This document shows, piece after piece, positions 1 to 10,031 of a DNA stretch of 64,000 nt. Both the position numbers and the translations under genes were made by a program. Within the stretch, counting starts at the first letter, position 1. Each line of letters opens with the position of its first letter. The stretch is from contig JBCAML010000017.1 in assembly GCA_038503075.1 (NCBI GenBank), forward strand, positions 372,001 through 436,000, given 5' to 3'. The DNA comes from Gyromitra esculenta. Lineage: Eukaryota > Ascomycota > Pezizomycetes > Pezizales > Discinaceae. Under the pieces are notes generated by a model. The model was not told the DNA's origin and did not search any database. It worked only from the letters and a program-made list of their open reading frames with translations.

Positions 1-656
1 CCTTTTGGTAATCGAGGAAACGCACAGAGGGGCATCTCCAGATGATCCACAAGCGGTAGTTCTATACCTTCTATTAGCCACTATAGCTTGCTAGAAAAGG
101 GAGGGGGAGCAAACCTCTTTCCTGGTGACGGGGTTCTCGAGTAACGACAGATGTGTCAATCTCCGGAACTTGCTCAACGGGTCTAAGTCTGCTAGCTCGC
201 TGAGATTATTGGCCGCGAGAGCGAGGACCTGCAAGTTTGGTAGGGAGTTCGCGAGGGTTGGTTGGATGGTGGAGACGCGATTGCGTGCTAGGAGGAGGGT
301 TTTAAGGCGTTCTGACAGCGGGAAATTACCGAGTTGCTGGATGTCATTGTCTGTAAAGTCGATTGCATCTTGCGGCTACTTTAATCAGCACCAAAAAGTG
401 GCCGGGAGTGGAGGAAGAATGAGGACGTACACCCGCAACACCAAGGTTCTCAATGGCTGGTATTTTATGGCCTGCCGTATCACCCGTTCGAAGAGATGGA
501 TAAATGTTCAACACAGCTCATCAAAAAGTGTAGTGTCTGTTCTTTTTCGGGAGGGAAATTGTAAAATTAAAACGCACCTCGCAGATCCAGCTCGCGGTCA
601 TTTAGCGGGTTGAGGTAGCTCGGCGCGCTGGCCAGGAGCTCGGTCGTCAATCTCAT
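1..656 (-). CDS. LEA1: U2 snRNP A' protein (Lea1), 3' end cut by window edge
   Basis: Leucine-rich-repeat protein of the U2 snRNP. It binds U2 snRNA stem-loop IV together with U2 B'' and acts in branch-site recognition during nuclear pre-mRNA splicing. Exons on the minus strand are 656-578, 471-431, 375-115 and 61 to beyond base 1. The joined frame starts MRLTTELLASAPSYLNPLND and continues with RELDLRGHKIPAIENLG, then DAIDFTDNDIQQLGNFP, leucine-rich repeats, and the LRR-cap block WRCPSVRFLDYQK. These are family-specific blocks, so the identity is firm. About 145 residues are visible; the family is usually about 230-255, so the C-terminal tail is missing at the window edge. The start is the conserved Met at the beginning of the family alignment. 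It is divergent from RRP15 with about 430 bases between. Confidence 0.95.
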
Positions 657-1089
657 TATGAATGATGGTGGAAATTAAAAGACTACAGAGCGAAGAGTCT
701 TTGTATGATGAGATCGAGTATGACCTGCCTGTCTGCCTATATATGCAATTCTCAGTGAGGGTTGAAATGGCGAGAGAGATTTGAAGCGAGAGGTGAGGTT
801 GTCGGTCGTCTGTACAAAGACCTGTCGTTGGGTTTGGGTTGGGGTGAAATGCCAAGACTGCGTGCCCCTCAATGAGGAATGGCCACTAAGCGCGACGTCC
901 GGGTAACTGGCGATATGCAGCCAGGTAACCGCATCCGATAAAATGCGGCTCTTCAGCAGCCGGGTAACTCATACAAGGATTATTTATCTGTCTCACTAAA
1001 ATTTCCCTCTGGGGAAATTTTCGGAATTCCACCCACCACAAACTCTCAGGCCCAACTGCACCAAAGAACCCCGTCAAAAACCCTCCGCT
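657..1089. promoter_or_regulatory. Divergent intergenic region LEA1 / RRP15
   Basis: 433 bases between two genes transcribed away from each other, so it should hold both promoters and 5' leaders. No coding frame of quality is seen. A small palindrome, AAATTTCCCTCTGGGGAAATTT, lies around 1000-1021. Confidence 0.5.
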
Positions 1090-1955
1090 ATGGCACCCCC
1101 ACACTCAAAAAAGCGTCGCACCTCAAAAGAGCCCGCCCCGAATTTTACCCCCGAAGCCAATAGCACCGACGACGACTCTGATGCCGGCGTTGCCCTTGAA
1201 GACGAATTCGACCTCGAAGCATCCTCCTCTGCCGATGAGTTTGAAGCCGGCTCTGATGGTGAAAGCGAAAAAACCGGCGAGTCCTCGGGTTCCGAAGGCG
1301 AAGAAGCAGGAGACGAAGATGATGAAAACGACGACATAGACGACATTCTAGCTACTCAGAATGCCACTTCCGGTAAAAAGCGGAAGCGGAATGATCCAGT
1401 TGCATTCTCAGAGACAATGTCCAAGATCTTAGCTTCACATCTTACCACAACGGCCAGAAAGGACCCGGTGCTTGTACGTGCTAAGAAGTTTCAGGAGAAT
1501 ATCGATGATTCGAAGTTGGAAGCGAAGGCGCGACGGGTGCTGAAGGAGGAGAAGAGGAAAGAGCTGGATAAAGGACGGGTGAAGGATATGGTGCCGAAAG
1601 ACGATGATGAGGCTGCTAGGAAGGCGCTGGAGCACGAGAAGAAGTTGAGGAAGACGGCGCAGAGAGGTTCGGCCACTGTCATGCTCCTGGTTGAGGGTGA
1701 AATGCTGATTGGGTGTTGTAGGTGTGGTTAAGTTGTTTAATGCTGTGAGAGCAGCACAAATTAAGGGAGAGGAGGCATCACGGCAAATTAAGCAGAAGGG
1801 TGTGGTGGGTATGGGAGCTAGAGAGGAGAAAGGTAGGCTTCTAAACATTTTGTTGTATATCTTGCAAAAAACTGACAATATTATCACTTCCAGTCACGGA
1901 GATGTCGAAGCAGGGCTTCTTGAGCTTAATTCAAGCTAGTGGCAAATCGAAATAG
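1090..1955 (+). CDS. RRP15: Rrp15-like ribosome biogenesis protein
   Basis: Nucleolar factor needed for pre-60S ribosome assembly and 27S pre-rRNA processing (family knowledge). Exons are 1090-1666, 1722-1832 and 1894-1955, giving 249 residues in one open frame. The N-terminal third is strongly acidic and serine-rich (about residues 30-85). It is followed by the basic run KKRKRND and a lysine/arginine-rich helical Rrp15 domain. The hallmark LRKTAQRGVVKLFNAV spans intron 1, and the C-terminal SKQGFLSLIQ is typical. The start at 1090 is the first ATG of the frame. It is convergent with YAH1, whose stop lies about 300 bases downstream. Confidence 0.9.
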
Positions 1956-2256
1956 TCACCTATAGTGATGTGCATATCGTTTAGTAAAAATAGGTATCCA
2001 TATGCCTATTTCCCACAGCCAAAGAAGTTTGTGGTGGAGTTTGGGTTGCTTTGTACAAAAAAAAAGAATTTACAGTCTAATACCCACAACCCATGAAGAA
2101 TATAAAAAGATCTTCCTTTTTCGTCACGGGGTGAGATGAGAAGAAAAAAACGCCCATATATCTGTACAATAAAATAACAAAATGACAGCAATAGCAGTAA
2201 AGAAATTACGGGTGATATTTCATGACTGGTCCATATCTACAGCCCAGCTCCCTAGC
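1956..2256. other. Convergent 3' intergenic region RRP15 / YAH1
   Basis: 301 AT-rich bases between two convergent stop codons. It probably holds both 3' UTRs and polyadenylation sites. No gene seen. Confidence 0.5.
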
Positions 2257-3075
2257 TCATGATTTCTTCGAAAAATCGCTGCTCTGCAAATTTCTCGTCA
2301 TACTCGGTAGTCTTACCGTCAGTCCGTCAATCTCTTTGCTCATCTTCACCTGGCACCCGAGTCGAGACCTAACAAATAAGCCCAAGTCAGTTTCCTCCTT
2401 TCTCCTAGTCTCCGCTGTGCAGGTAGGATGGGTAGGCAAACGTTTCAGTCAGCCCGAATGCAAGGTCTAGCATGTCGTTCTCGTCGTCCTCAGGCTCGGG
2501 GATCTTTTCATACATGTTCTCGTCTTCGACAATGACGTGACATGTCGAGCAAGCTGCGGAACCGCCACACGCGCCTAGAGTGGTAGATTTGTCAGTTTGC
2601 TGTATTCCAAACTCCACATCGATATCCTCAGCGATAATTTCACGGAAAAGTCCAATCCCTCTCCCTCTTCCCATCTCCAGAATACGAGGGAAAAAACAAG
2701 TATGGGAATTATAGGCGCGAACATACCCTCCATCTCCAAGTCGTTCTCCTGTGCAATATCCAGCAAATTATCACCCTCCGCAACCTCATACGTGTGCAAC
2801 TTCCCGTCCTTATCGATAAAGGTCACGTTCAGCCTAACAACCCAGAATCAGCCAACCACCCAAAAACTATCCCATCAACAGGAAAATTCGGCATACTCCT
2901 CCCCCGGCTTCGGCGGCGTTACATGTCCATGCGCCCTCACCACCGACGTTGAGAACGTCCGTCGCAATTGCGCCACCGGAGGCGCTGAAATCCGTACTCG
3001 TGGAGGCGCGGCAAGAACCCGGGTCAAGCTCGTAGCGAGGCGCGCAGACGCGACTATCGCTCGTGTGAATGCCAT
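2257..3075 (-). CDS. YAH1: Mitochondrial adrenodoxin-type [2Fe-2S] ferredoxin (Yah1)
   Basis: Electron carrier of the mitochondrial matrix. It passes electrons from the Arh1 reductase to Fe-S cluster assembly and to heme A and ubiquinone synthesis. Exons are 3075-2897, 2833-2727, 2574-2442 and 2368-2257, giving 176 residues. The first ~45 residues are Arg/Ala/Ser-rich without acids, as expected of a matrix targeting peptide. The ferredoxin fold follows, with cluster ligands C98, C104, C107 and C145 in the canonical C-x5-C-x2-C-x37-C spacing. The acidic surface helix ([11 protein letters not shown]) is the reductase/partner site known in the family. The exon 1/2 join gives [16 protein letters not shown], the usual family sequence. 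It is head-to-head with MSM1, another mitochondrial gene, with 209 bases between start codons. Confidence 0.95.
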
Positions 3076-3284
3076 TCGTGGAGTTTAACGGGAGTCGGGG
3101 GAGGTGCAATAAAGAAGGTAAAGAGGGATATTTTGGAGGGGTGGAGATATAAAAAAAACTAGGATCGGTTATCAGATGAGGGTTAAGAGCCGCAGATGTC
3201 GTGGCTTGGCGAACCCCACTAAAACAGCTTGCTGAGACTGAGTTTATCGGAGTTAGTGTTTTATTTTAGAAAAAAAACGTTCAG
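3076..3284. promoter_or_regulatory. Short bidirectional promoter YAH1 / MSM1
   Basis: 209 bases separate the two divergent start codons, both of nuclear genes for mitochondrial matrix proteins. It includes an A-tract near 3151-3159. No defined transcription-factor site can be assigned by eye. Confidence 0.45.
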
Positions 3285-5222
3285 ATGAATTCGAGGTTGC
3301 CATCGATGTTTCGGATTGCAGGGCGTGGATTGGGCGCTGGGATGATTTCGAGAAGGGTTGGGTGGACTTGTTCGTCGTGCTTGTTGCGGATTAATGGTGT
3401 GGATGGTGGGAGGAAGCGGTATTCGTCTACTATTGCGGCGGAGAAGGAGAAGGAGAAGCCATATTATATCACGTCGCCGATATTCTATGTCAATGCTGGT
3501 TGATTTTCTCATCTATTGGTTTAATGGGAGTTGGTATTGACTGGTTCTAGCTCCTCATGTTGGGCATCTCTACACGATGGTCCTCACCGATATCCTCAAG
3601 CGGTGGCAGGTCCTGAAGGGTCGTGAGGCAATACTCTGTACCGGAACGGATGAGCATGGAATGAAGATCCAGCAAGCTGCTGCCATTGCTGGAATACCCC
3701 CGAAGGTGTTTTGTGATAGTGGGGCGGAGGTGTTTAAGGTGGGCCATTCACTACTTCCTCCACAAGATCTCACTCATGCTCTCTATCTAATATCATTTGT
3801 GATTCTCCAAGAACCTTGCAGCGAAAAGCAATGTATCGTTCGACCACTTCATCCGTACCACGGATCCAAAGCACTATGATGCTGTCCAGCACATTTGGCA
3901 CCTTCTGAAAGACCGGGGAATGATATACTCGGGCAAACACGAAGGCTGGTACTCCGTCTCTGACGAAACCTTCTATCCAGCTTCGGGCGTGAGCCGAGTC
4001 CTCGATCCGGCAACTGGGCTGAAAAAAATGATTAGCATTGAAACCGAAAAGGAAGTAGAATGGACCTCCGAACACAATTACCATTTCCGCCTCTCCGCCA
4101 TGCAAGATGAGCTCCTCACCTTCTACGCTGCCAACCCCAACTTCGTCGTCCCACTGACACGCTACCGCTCTGTCGTGGACGCTGTCTCCTCCGGTCTCTC
4201 CGACCTCTCCGTCTCCCGTCCCCGCTCCCGCCTGTCCTGGGGAATTCCTGTCCCTGCCGACGAAGACCAGACTATCTACGTCTGGCTCGACGCCCTCATC
4301 AATTACATCACCGCCTCAGGCTACCCGTGGACGCCTGGCTGCGAGACGCATGGCGGATGGCCAGCAGACGTTCAAGTCGTTGGCAAAGACATTGTGCGAT
4401 TCCACTGTATCTACTGGCCAGCATTCCTGCTCGCGCTAGATTTGCCGACCCCGAAACAGGTGTTGACGCATGCGCACTGGACAATGAATAGACGGAAGAT
4501 GAGCAAGAGCGAAGGCAACGTCGTGAACCCGTTCTATGCGATCAAACGGTATGGCGTTGATACGATGCGATTCTATATGGCGCACGATGGCGGCATTGTG
4601 GATGATGGTGATTATAGCAATGAGGGTATTGCTGAAAGGTATGGAAACCTGCTGCAGAATGGGTTGGGGAACTTGGTGAATCGGGTTTGTAGTAAGGCTT
4701 TCGATGTGGAGGCGGCAATTACACAAGGGCTGGACGGAGATGTGGCGATGGATGAACTGGATCGACGCCAGAAGGAGGTGGTCGAGACGGCAGCGGAAAG
4801 GGTCGCGGAGAAGATGGAGAAGCTGGATGTTCCTGGCGCGCTGAAAGAGATTATGGGTGTGATTTCCGAGGTTTGTGTTTCTTCCTTCCTTCTTTAATCT
4901 TCTAGGGGCTTACTAAAAATAATAATTCTGCTTGGTTTTCTAGACAAATAGATATCTCCAACATACAGCTCCTTGGGCTCTCAAAGACGCATCCCAGACT
5001 GCCGACCGCAACAAGATCATCTTCCTCTCAGCTGAGGCCGTCCGCGTGGCTGGAATACTTCTCCAGCCGTTCATGCCAGAGAAGATGCACCAACTACTAG
5101 ATCAGATTAGTGTCGGTGAGGATAGGCGAGTTATTGGGTTTGCAGGTTTAGGAAAGGATAAGACGTATGGAGTGGGCGCTTCAGGGAGGAGAGCAATGTT
5201 GTTCCCACCGCTAAATGAATAA
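3285..5222 (+). CDS. MSM1: Mitochondrial methionyl-tRNA synthetase
   Basis: Class I aminoacyl-tRNA synthetase that charges mitochondrial tRNA-Met. Exons are 3285-3498, 3551-3738, 3812-4870 and 4944-5222, giving 579 residues. The N-terminus (about 50 residues) is Arg-rich and looks like a mitochondrial presequence; a second ATG at 3306 would shorten it by 7 residues. The ATP-binding HIGH-type motif is APHVGHLY just after intron 1, the substrate pocket block is CTGTDEHGMK, and the KMSKS loop is RRKMSKSEGN. The catalytic core is followed by a helical anticodon-binding domain. No C-terminal tRNA-binding EMAP-like extension is present, which fits the mitochondrial form. The polyadenylation-like AATAAA at 5218-5223 overlaps the stop codon. 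Confidence 0.95.
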
Positions 5223-5741
5223 AGTTGGATGAAACTAGCGGGATGGTAGTGAGCATGTATTCCATATCCTATACAAAAAGTTCAATATCGACATTATATT
5301 CTCACAACAAATTTTATTGGCGATAATGAATATATTCGGTATCTGTGCTAAGCGACAAAGAAGAGAAGATAAAGGAAAAACCAAAGACGAGCATCAAGCC
5401 CTATATATAGCCCCGATAAAGCCATAGAAGCTGGGCTATAGGGGGTTCTTTGGGTGCCGAATCGATCGGCCCGAAGAACTCCCATAGTAGCTAAAGCTTC
5501 TAGCTGAACCAGTATACCTCTGGAGAACGCGAGCCCTAGGAATCCTATAGATATATCTTATATACCCAACATATTTAAGTGGTTGACAGCGAGTGACTTG
5601 TTGTGATTAAACAGTCATGATACTTAAGCGCCGAGTTCGGTGGTTGCATGGCTCTGGATTGTTTCACCTGCACGGCTAACTATGTTTTCAAGGCTTCTAA
5701 TTTGTTCTATAAACGCCCTCCAAAAAAGCAAAGGCCAACAA
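5223..5741. other. Intergenic, start of repeat-rich accessory region
   Basis: No gene recognised up to the first copy of the inverted 36-bp segment. The right part overlaps a 92-codon hydrophobic minus-strand reading frame (5624-5902), listed separately. Confidence 0.4.
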
Positions 5742-5902
5742 ATCATGTATAGTGGACCAAGTCTAAAACCTGTACCGGGATACCGCCAAAACCCGAATCC
5801 AATAGGATATTCAACAAAGAAAGGAATAACCCAAAGAAAACCCACAAGTTGTTCGCCTTGAAGAGCTCTATCACGCCTGGGTTTTTTTTCCTCCAAAAGC
5901 AT
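5624..5902 (-). pseudogene. Unrecognised hydrophobic 92-codon reading frame
   Basis: The reading frame has two hydrophobic stretches (GEQLVGFLWVIPFFVEY and MICWPLLFWRAFIEQI) and a charged N-terminus. The stretch WRYPGTGFRLGPLYM is encoded by the 36-bp segment that recurs inverted at 6461-6496, where GTGFRLGPPYS can be read on the plus strand. A repeated peptide-coding segment suggests the remnant of a duplicated gene. It could equally be chance coding inside a repeat. No family recognised. Confidence 0.25.
5746..5781 (+). repeat. Inverted 36-bp segment, left copy
   Basis: Core GTGGACCAAGTCTAAAACCT plus flanks. It matches the reverse complement of 6461-6496 over 36 bases with two mismatches by eye. 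The similarity stops at both ends, so this is a short duplicated piece, not a long palindrome. Confidence 0.7.
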
Positions 5903-6189
5903 TGCTTATGGTGAGGAGATAGGGAAAGAAAATGGCTTTTTTGGTGAGAGTGAAACTAGTACTGAGATGTGCACAAGGCCATGATGAAAAAAGCGCCCAG
6001 CCTGACCCACCAAAACTATGATTAACCTCAACAGTCATAATTCCACAACTCCACAACACTGTATTTTACCAAAATAAAGCTAGATACGGCTTCTGCATTA
6101 TGAGAATAAAAGTTTTGATAAATATCAATTACCAGAATTATGAATTGCTGTGAAGCTGTTGGCATGCCGGTTGCTGTGCCGGTCGGCTA
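5903..6189. other. Intergenic sequence between inverted segment and MITE
   Basis: No gene seen. GCCGGT-rich words close to the MITE border (6165-6185) resemble the word GCCGGTACAGG on the other side of the element. Confidence 0.35.
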
Positions 6190-6448
6190 CCGTTGTATTT
6201 CGCGGTTAAGCCTCGAGGCGTAATGCAAAGTGGAGAGAGAAAATCCCGCAGGAAAGTTGTCTCGGGTGCCTCTGCTACGCTTTTGACTGGTGCAAACAGG
6301 TTGCACTCATACCATAGGTGTGGGCCCCTAACCCTACAGTAAATTGACTCCCTCTATTGGCCAAAAATCAGAATTTAAGACCTTTCCTGCAGGCTTTTCT
6401 CTCTCCACTCTCCATTACGCCTCGAGGCTTAACCGCGAAATACAACGG
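6190..6448. mobile_element. MITE with ~68-bp terminal inverted repeats and TA target duplication
   Basis: The left arm (6190-6258) begins CCGTTGTATTTCGCGGTTAA. The right arm (6381-6448) is its reverse complement with about four to five mismatches, ending in ACAACGG. TA dinucleotides at 6188-6189 and 6449-6450 flank the element directly, the target duplication expected of Tc1/mariner-type transposition. The 259-bp length with about 120 bases of interior and no coding frame marks it as non-autonomous. The high arm identity suggests a fairly recent copy. Class assignment rests on the TA duplication only. Confidence 0.8.
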
Positions 6449-6460
6449 TAATCGTTTCAT

Positions 6461-6496
6461 GCCGGTACAGGTTTTAGACTTGGTCCACCATACAGT
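6461..6496 (-). repeat. Inverted 36-bp segment, right copy
   Basis: Reverse complement of 5746-5781 with two mismatches. It lies just outside the right end of the MITE. The two copies enclose about 680 bases including the whole MITE. Confidence 0.7.
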
Positions 6497-7020
6497 GCTT
6501 TCCGGAAAGTCTTGGCACCATCATCTCTAATAAGCACGACTTGCTGGCTGATTAAAGTGACGATTTATATAGAAGGTGATTATATAAAACTATTGGACGT
6601 TATTTGGTATGTCAGTATTCCCATAGCTTTCATCGCTTTCGATTTGCTGTTCCCTAGCTTGATCTACAACTATTTTGTTTTCTATCAGTAGGCTGTGGGG
6701 TGCCAGGACTTTGCGGACGCGACTGTACAGGCCAGCATAATTTTTTTTAGTGTAAGTATGTACATACCTGTAGTTCAGCCTTGCACTTCTCTATTGTTTT
6801 ATCTCCACCAGTGTAGTATATATCACGTAAAATTTTAAACCAGAAAAAAATATCCTAACTCTACTTTCGCAGAGCATAGAGATGTCAAAATCGAACAGCT
6901 TTCTTAAAGTACACGCAGACCCAATAGACGCTGAGGTATACCCAGTACATACTCTTCCACATCTCCGCTTCATGTTGGGAACATCCTTAGGCCGACTTGG
7001 AGCGGCCAGGGAGCATCAAT
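6497..7020. other. Intergenic, no gene seen
   Basis: AT-rich, no coding frame of quality on either strand. It leads into the decayed TPR repeats. Confidence 0.4.
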
Positions 7021-7027
7021 AATTGAC

Positions 7028-7463
7028 CTCTGGGGAAGGAACGTCTTCTTACTCTCTCCATGGTTTACCGCATGGCCAGCGTATTTGACGACCAAGGAAA
7101 GCATGACAAAGCCCTAGATAGATAGATAGATATATCATTCATGCATCCGACAAAGCCCTAGAGTGGTGCCAGCGTGCATTGGCTAGAAACGAAGAGGTTC
7201 TGGGGAAGGAACACCATCATACTCTCTCCACGGTTCACTACATGGCTAAAACATTCAACCGACAAAGAAAGCACAACAAAGCCCTGGAGTGGTATCGACG
7301 TGCGTTGGCTGGACGCGAGAAAGCTCCAGGAAAGACACATCCTCGTACCCTGCAGACATACCATAAAACTGAGAAGCTATACATTAAAATTGGTAATGTT
7401 GAGGAAGCTACTACGATTCGCCAGAGATTCCACCCATCTTCATCAGTTTCGTCTCGCTCATAA
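7028..7463 (+). pseudogene. Decayed C-terminal end of a TPR (kinesin-light-chain-type) repeat protein
   Basis: From 7149 to the stop at 7461-7463 an open frame reads KALEWCQRALARNEEVLGKE, then KALEWYRRALAGREKAPGK one 42-residue unit later. This is the KLC-type tetratricopeptide consensus (A-L-E-W-Y-x-R-A-L). A further upstream unit (7028-7116) is recognisable in DNA (CTGGGGAAGGAACGT.., TTACTCTCTCCATGGTT..) but is broken by stops and by a short GATA-type repeat and AT run at 7112-7136 where the next unit should join. The frame has no start, no upstream nucleotide-binding domain and decays leftwards. In fungi such repeats commonly form the sensor end of NB-ARC or NACHT (STAND, NLR-like) proteins. 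That link is family inference only. Confidence 0.7.
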
Positions 7464-8201
7464 ATTCTGAGTTCTAGGTCTATTCTCCTATTTGATGCCT
7501 TACATAGGTAGCTATTCTATTCCTAATTGGGCTCTTCGAATTTCTATTAGATTCTCTGGGGTAATTAGTGCTGATTATTTCTGGAAGGCATCCCTCCCTC
7601 TGTATTCTAAACTAAGGAATGTCTCATTCTATCTCCGTACACAATCGAGAGTTAAGCCGACAGTGGTGGAGGTGGGGGTGTGTGGATACCGTAAGCTAAA
7701 TCTAATATGGTGCTGAATGTGGCAGAAAAAGCCTACAGCTACTAGAAGCCTACCATTAAAAGCTCACTATATAATCCGCATCAGGCTGCGCTTTAAGTGG
7801 CCGCAAAGCTGGGCCGTGCTTCTCCGGCGTACATATATGATATTATCAGTGGCGAGGTAAAATTCTATGGATTTCTTTATTTTGTTTGCACTTGAGGTAT
7901 CTCTTCGAGCGAAGTTTAGTATTATGCGTCCTTGTGATAAAACACGGTAATGTAACTTGGTAGCTTATATAGTGATATATATATGCGTTAGGACCAACAT
8001 ATAATCCTTACTCTTAATTATCCATAACGGCTGCTGTTTATACCTAACAGCCTTAACTACATACCAGAACTCCAATTACCCAATTACTAATCCTTCGTTT
8101 TATACAATCCAATTACGAACTCGCTTGGCCTATACGGGCAGCTTCGAAGACAGAGAAGCAGTTCTTCATACCCCTTTCCCTCCCACTTCCTTTCCTCAGT
8201 A
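7464..8201. other. Intergenic between TPR remnant and cyclophilin
   Basis: No supported gene. A 74-codon plus-strand frame at 7492-7716 has no recognisable features. The right end is the probable 3' UTR of the cyclophilin gene. Confidence 0.4.
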
Positions 8202-8779
8202 CTAATCCCCACCATCCATATCAGCGACAGGATTGGCATGTATGATAACTTTCTGAATCTTCGTAGCTTTTTTTGGCCTATTCTTTTTGTCGACCTCTAG
8301 TGCCTCAAGCTTGTCCAGCGTGTCCGTCCCATCAATAACCTAACCACATACAGGAACCAATTAGCTCCCCGTGCCTCCCCTAACTCAAAATCGCAAACGA
8401 GAAGGCAAGTACACACCTTCCCAAACACAGTATTCAACCCATCCAGATGCGGATGACTCCCATAGGTGATAAAGAACTGACTACCATTCGTGCCCGGCCC
8501 CGAGTTCGCCATACTCACAACCCCCCTCGCATTATGTCGCAACGCCGGTCGTATCTCATCCTCAAATTTACTGCCCCAGATGCTTTTCCCCCCTCTGCCA
8601 TTCCCGAGCTCGCCGTCGCCAGTCTGCACCATAAACGATTTGATGCTGCGGTGGAACGGACAGTCGTTGTAGTAGCCCGATGCGCATAGAGCTAGAAAGT
8701 TCTCGGCCGTCTTGGGAACTGCTTCGCAGAAGATCTCGATCTTGAGGGGACCGAGGTCTGTGTGCAGTGTCACAGACAT
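8202..8779 (-). CDS. cyp10: Peptidyl-prolyl cis-trans isomerase, PPIL3/Cyp10 type cyclophilin
   Basis: Single-domain cyclophilin; the family catalyses proline cis-trans isomerisation, and the PPIL3 branch is linked to spliceosomes. Exons are 8779-8417 and 8339-8202, giving 166 residues, the usual length. The start MSVTLHTDLGPLKIEIFCEA is the classic N-terminus of this branch. The active-site blocks FHRSIKSFMVQTGD and NGSQFFITYG and the C-terminal VIDGTDTLDKLEALEV are present. The upstream in-frame ATG at 8920 would add 47 residues of unrelated sequence, so the start at 8779 is preferred. No signal peptide is present, so a cytosolic or nuclear place is expected. Confidence 0.93.
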
Positions 8780-10031
8780 GATGGTTGAGGAATTGGTCGA
8801 TCGTAGGATTGGACGGTTGACGTGTCGTTGCTTCGGGGGTTGAGCCTCAACTTTATTTTGGCGTCCGCCAAGCATCGACGACACTCCATATCCACCAGGT
8901 ATCACTCGCTTGCGTGCCAAGAACTCCCCATAACTCAGATTACCAATAGCGGGAGGTTAGGACCGAATCTACTGAATTGGTAGTGCTAAACAAATTACTC
9001 GTGTAGTACTAAAATGGTAATGGAAATTTAATATTCTTTCATAACTGCATGTACGTACATCTGAGGTGTTTGACCTGTGCGTGGAAAAGATGCACGCAGT
9101 ATACTTCATTTAGATGGACCGACAATATCTAATCCCCTTAGACCGATTGAATCCATCTGCCAGTTTCAAACAAGTCACCCTAAACCAACCCAATGAAAAA
9201 TAGAAAGGAAAGAAATAATAATTAGAGGGCTAAAAAGAGATAACCCTCCCAGAAACCCCCTTTAATCTTTCTCACTCCCCTCTTTAAAGCTTTCCTTCTA
9301 GTGTCCAGTCTTCACACGCAAACTCAATGTCATTGAACCCAAGCTCCTACCTCCCAATCAAACCAGCCAACCCACAACCCTAACCAAAGCCCAGCCCCCA
9401 AATCCTAACTACTTCAACCAAGCCCGCGTGATGCTAAGATACACGGAGAGTAGAGAAACGAAACGAAACGAACAAAAAAATCAAATCAGGAGCGGCGGTT
9501 TCATGTCAATCAATAAAGGCACATCATAATATACCCAGCTCACCGCGCCTTGCTATAAGAAACAATATAAGAAAGAAGTTTTTGAAAAGAAAAAAAGCCA
9601 GACACAATTATGCTCCTGGAAAGAAGCGAATATGTAAGAAAAGAAGGATAATAACAAAGTCTTTTATAGGAGACGTATGTAGCAACACATCCATAACAGA
9701 GGGGGAAGCATTAATCGAAGCATATCCTTGGCCCAAAAGCAGAAAACTCTGAGGGCGGTAGAGCGAGTTACATCAATGATGCGATAAAGGGGGAAATCCA
9801 GGTCGGTAAAATACGGACGTATAAATGAATGTAAAGAGAAAAAAAATCGCTCACCGAGGTTGACAAGGGAAGGGTAATCAAAGGAAATAAAAAAGCCAGC
9901 CAAACTCCGTGCCCGGAATATTTAACAGAACAAATCAATGAAAATAAAACACCGTCATTAAAATTTAGCAATCCCCACCACCCAAACCCATGACAGAAGT
10001 GAACGAGAAGGGATAACCCAGAATCGAGATT
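8780..10031. other. Intergenic cyclophilin promoter / SH3-gene 3' region
   Basis: About 1.25 kb with no supported gene. It contains A-rich and CCAACC-type low-complexity stretches near 9340-9480. The left part serves as the cyclophilin upstream region and the right end as the 3' UTR of the SH3 gene. Confidence 0.4.

Noticed and set aside
6320..6335. Telomere-like CCCTAACCCT word (also near 19277 and 40203)
   Set aside because: Only one to two units in each place and not at a sequence end, so too short to be a telomeric repeat.
8780..8920. N-terminal extension of the cyclophilin from ATG 8920
   Set aside because: The added 47 residues are unlike any PPIL3/Cyp10 protein, and the ATG at 8779 begins the conserved sequence exactly.
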